Shown here: one piece after another, positions 40,840-42,697 of the stretch
How positions within the stretch are numbered: position 1 is the stretch's first letter
Layout: each line of letters opens with the position of its first letter
Assembly: GCF_963678635.1 (NCBI RefSeq)
Contig: NW_026971001.1
Location: forward strand, 64,001-106,697
From: Symsagittifera roscoffensis
Lineage: Eukaryota > Xenacoelomorpha > Acoela > Convolutidae
Direction: 5' to 3'
Length of the DNA: 42,697 bases
Position numbers and translations under genes: made by a program
The notes under the pieces: generated by a model
Seen by the model: the letters and a program-made list of their open reading frames with translations, nothing else
The model's database searches: none
What the model was told of the DNA's origin: nothing

Positions 40840-41094
40840 TCATGAAGTTTTTGAATTTTTATTTTTTCGACTGTTTTCAAGCCAAATTTTCTTCGCTTCT
40901 GAAATTTTTTGGCCTCTGTCTTTTTTCCATTTAATATCTTGTACCGCAAAGTTTATTTTTGTATTGTAGTGTTGCAAAGTTCTGCTTCGCCTCTGTGTTT
41001 GCGCTCTTTTCTGTCTCACTAAAGTATTTAGTAAGTCGTTTTTTTGAGCCTCGAGTAAAGATATAGTTGCAACCTCGTTGGCGCTTGACGACAT
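40840..41094 (-). CDS. Possible small basic protein (84 aa), hypothetical
   Basis: An 84-residue open frame starting MSSSANEVATISLLEAQKND with a plausible soluble composition: Gln/Ala/Leu-rich first half, Lys/Arg-rich second half (RQKRAQTQRRSR, KKDRGQK) and helical periodicity. It is not a family I recognise. It lies outside the retroelement region, divergently oriented to the MAP kinase ~1.3 kb away. It could be a complete small gene, an exon, or chance in AT-rich DNA; the balanced composition is the only positive sign. Confidence 0.3.
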   Translation of the reverse strand: MSSSANEVATISLLEAQKNDLLNTLVRQKRAQTQRRSRTLQHYNTKINFAVQDIKWKKDRGQKISEAKKIWLENSRKNKNSKTS

Positions 41095-41386
41095 TGTATT
41101 TGTTTATTTCGGTTTATCGTAGTTTCGTCTCGTCTCTAGATACAGGAAATGGTCTTGCTGGACAAGAGCAGCCTTGATTGAGCAAAACTAAGATTGAATT
41201 GAAATAGGGAGAACAAACTCCCATTGGTACCGACCCCAAGTTCTTTCGCACAAGCGAGGTAGTGAGCATAGTGTATTCCGAAGTCCAATTTTTTAAACCC
41301 GAGTCGCAAATACATAGGCTTATTTATTTGGTGGCCTTTTGCAGCAATAGCATTATATCTGGTTTACCTTTGCTTGCTGCATTGTA
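41095..41386. other. Host intergenic sequence
   Basis: AT-rich intergenic DNA. No gene or repeat was recognised. Confidence 0.5.
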
Positions 41387-41578
41387 AGATATCTTTCTAG
41401 CTGGTGGGGACCGACTTTTTACCAGAAAAGTTTTAACATGGACCTTTTTTTATCAGACTCGGTGAACAAATTTGATTGACAATCTGTCAAGCAAATTTGT
41501 TCATCGAGTTTGATGAAAAAGGTACATGTTAAAACTTTTCTGGTAAAAAGTCGGTCCCCACAAGCTACAAAGATATCT
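41387..41578. mobile_element. 192-bp foldback (inverted-repeat) element, MITE-like
   Basis: Nearly the whole segment is one inverted repeat. The left arm begins AGATATCTTTCTAGCTGGTG and continues through GGGGACCGACTTTTTACCAG. The right arm mirrors it, with CTGGTAAAAAGTCGGTCCCC ending AGATATCT. The centre is a small TTGACA-ATC-TGTCAA hairpin. It has no coding capacity, and no clear target duplication was seen. Confidence 0.8.
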
Positions 41579-41720
41579 CACATTGTAATGTCTGGTTAAT
41601 GTAGTCTGGTTAAAACAATAATTTAGCAGTTTCTCAGCGAAGTTTTGTTAGTTCCAACCGCTTTCTTTGCGAATCTTCCACTGATCTAAACTTATCTTAA
41701 TTGAATTATTGGATTGTAGC
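41579..41720. other. Host intergenic sequence
   Basis: Short spacer. GTCTGGTTAATG and GTCTGGTTAAAA near 41590-41615 echo the CTGGTAAA motif. Confidence 0.4.
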
Positions 41721-41770
41721 CTGGTAAAAGGTCGGTCTGGTAAACGGCCCGTCTGGTAAAAGACAGCCCC
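41721..41770. repeat. CTGGTAAA motif triplet
   Basis: CTGGTAAAAGGTCGGT, CTGGTAAACGGCCCGT and CTGGTAAAAGACAG follow each other within 50 bp. The motif equals the inner terminal part of the foldback arms (CTGGTAAAAAGTCGGT). Confidence 0.75.
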
Positions 41771-41810
41771 GTATCTTGTTTATTGAGGGCTAGTGTTTCA
41801 CAATTTAAAA

Positions 41811-41880
41811 GCGACTGTGGCGCAGATGCTAGGACGTGTGACTCCTATTAGATCGGGGTGAGATTCCGGTACATAGCAGA
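41811..41880 (+). other. tRNA-like stretch (degenerate, possible SINE head)
   Basis: TGGCGCAGATGCTAGG resembles a tRNA A box, and GGTGAGATTCC lies ~40 nt later where a B box (GGTTCGANTCC) would be. A TAGGA/TCCTA hairpin lies between. The acceptor and T-stem do not pair properly, so this is not called a functional tRNA. Confidence 0.2.
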
Positions 41881-42376
41881 TTTTTCATTGGTTTCACATT
41901 TCATTTCTTTTTTATTTGACTTTTTGTCCCTTTTCGAGCTACTTCTTGCCGTTTTCTCACTGGTGTTTTTGTTGTTATTTGCTTCGCCTCTGTGTTGTTT
42001 TTGTTGATTCCAAGTTACACAAACTCGGAAACTTTGGCTGGACGATATGATGATTTTAGGGTGTTTTAACAACTTCCGAAAGAGTAGAAAACTGAGGGGT
42101 GAAAACTCTTGGACAATCGTCCCAAAGCCTATGCTACTACTACCAGCGGTAGCTTTTTTTGCCCCGTTTTTTGCGCCTTCTTGTTATTTTTTATTGAAGA
42201 AAAACTTGAAAATATTTATAGTCAGACCGATCGTTAGATATAGGTATTTATTTTTCCCATAGCAATTTGTTTTGCAAAGGTCATCTCTTTTCTGCAAGTT
42301 TTGATAAAATTATTTTGCTGGCTTTTCAAAAAGGAATATCAGCATCCAGTTTTGTCAAAAACTTTATTTTTCAGGA
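41881..42376 (+). promoter_or_regulatory. Upstream region of MAP kinase gene
   Basis: AT-rich 5' flank. The notable signal is TTTATTTTTCAG ending at 42374, 2 nt before the ATG. It is either the acceptor of a 5' UTR intron or a spliced-leader trans-splice site. Confidence 0.45.
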
Positions 42377-42697
42377 ATGACGTTCAATGTTGAGCCGCGT
42401 TATACCAACATAAGGTTTGTATTTCATAACTCCTCAATTAATATTTCAACTTCAAACGGCTGGTTGCATGTATTTATTTACTGTTTTAGACAAATTGGAG
42501 ACGGTGCTTATGGAGTTGTATGTTCGGCTTTAGACACGGATTTCAATCATCCAGTTGCCATCAAAAAAGTTGCGCCTTTCGAGCATGCGACTTTCCTGCA
42601 GAGGACGCTTCGAGAAATTCTAATACTGACTAGATTCAGCCATGAAAATATTATCCGAATCTGCAATATTTTTTGCCATCCATCTTTAATAGGTCTG
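42377..42697 (+). CDS. ERK-type MAP kinase, 5' end (exons 1-2, partial at window edge)
   Basis: Exon 1 (42377-42414) encodes a 12-residue start ([12 protein letters not shown]) plus two bases of a split Arg codon. A 75-bp GT...AG intron (42415-42489, donor GTTTGT, acceptor TTTTAG) follows. Exon 2 runs from 42490 to the edge and stays open. The protein shows the kinase glycine loop [10 protein letters not shown], the VAIKK lysine strand, and the ERK-typical FEH.TF.QRTLREI helix with HENII, which places it in the ERK1/2 group rather than p38 or JNK. Family members phosphorylate Ser/Thr-Pro sites in growth and developmental signalling after activation at a TEY loop, which lies beyond the window. 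Compared with typical animal ERKs the N-terminus is very short and several usually invariant positions differ (Asp in GDGAYG, Val in KKVAP, Leu in TFLQ), so it may be a divergent paralogue. Confidence 0.88.
   Translation, partial: MTFNVEPRYTNIRFVFHNSSINISTSNGWLHVFIYCFRQIGDGAYGVVCSALDTDFNHPVAIKKVAPFEHATFLQRTLREILILTRFSHENIIRICNIFCHPSLIGL

Noticed and set aside
41848-42072. 74-residue Lys/Ser/Asn-rich minus-strand open frame
   Set aside because: It has low-complexity composition typical of AT-rich non-coding DNA and overlaps the tRNA-like stretch and kinase upstream region.

Overview
This is eukaryotic, almost certainly invertebrate metazoan DNA. About 40 kb is LTR retrotransposon sequence of one Ty3/gypsy-like family, all transcribed from the minus strand. 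The last ~2.4 kb is AT-rich host sequence holding the first two exons of a divergent ERK-type MAP kinase on the plus strand. The short 75-bp kinase intron and a TTTTTCAG acceptor 2 nt before its ATG are nematode-like, but the phylum is not determined.

The centrepiece is one apparently intact giant element, called A here (16044-39025, 22,982 bp). It has two 887-bp TG...CA LTRs that look identical by eye, a 2.57-kb leader with a primer-binding-site candidate and two kinds of tandem repeat, a single 2,935-residue Gag-Pol ORF and a second 2,959-residue ORF. Gag-Pol carries two CCHC knuckles, a DTGA protease, a YVDD reverse transcriptase, RNase H, a DD35E integrase and a GPF module, then an unexpected C-terminal macro-domain-like module. 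The second ORF sits where env would be, but shows one complete and one degenerate SGNH/GDSL-hydrolase-like domain. A splice donor in the 5' LTR and an acceptor between the ORFs suggest it is made from a spliced subgenomic RNA.

Element A sits inside an LTR of an older relative, called B. The uninterrupted B LTR at 8168-9057 shows the empty insertion site, with a GGT target duplication. B is decayed: its gag-pol (1-3726) has an in-frame stop, an 8-nt frameshifting deletion and a 776-bp foreign piece, and both copies of its gag start carry an upstream in-frame stop.

The B region was also amplified. A 5,308-bp unit (gag start, repeat array, leader, LTR-B, flanking LINE remnant) occurs as 4503-9810 and 9811-40281; the second contains element A and a 2,213-bp tandem duplication (11991-14203 / 14204-16420). 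Removing A and the extra copy leaves 5,273 bp, which equals 5,308 minus a 42-bp array contraction plus 7 extra C residues, so the reconstruction closes arithmetically. The sequence flanking B is a decayed non-LTR retrotransposon endonuclease fragment, present three times.

Right of 40281 the sequence is unrelated to the retroelements: a small possible ORF, a 192-bp near-perfect foldback, a tRNA-like stretch and the start of the MAP kinase gene.
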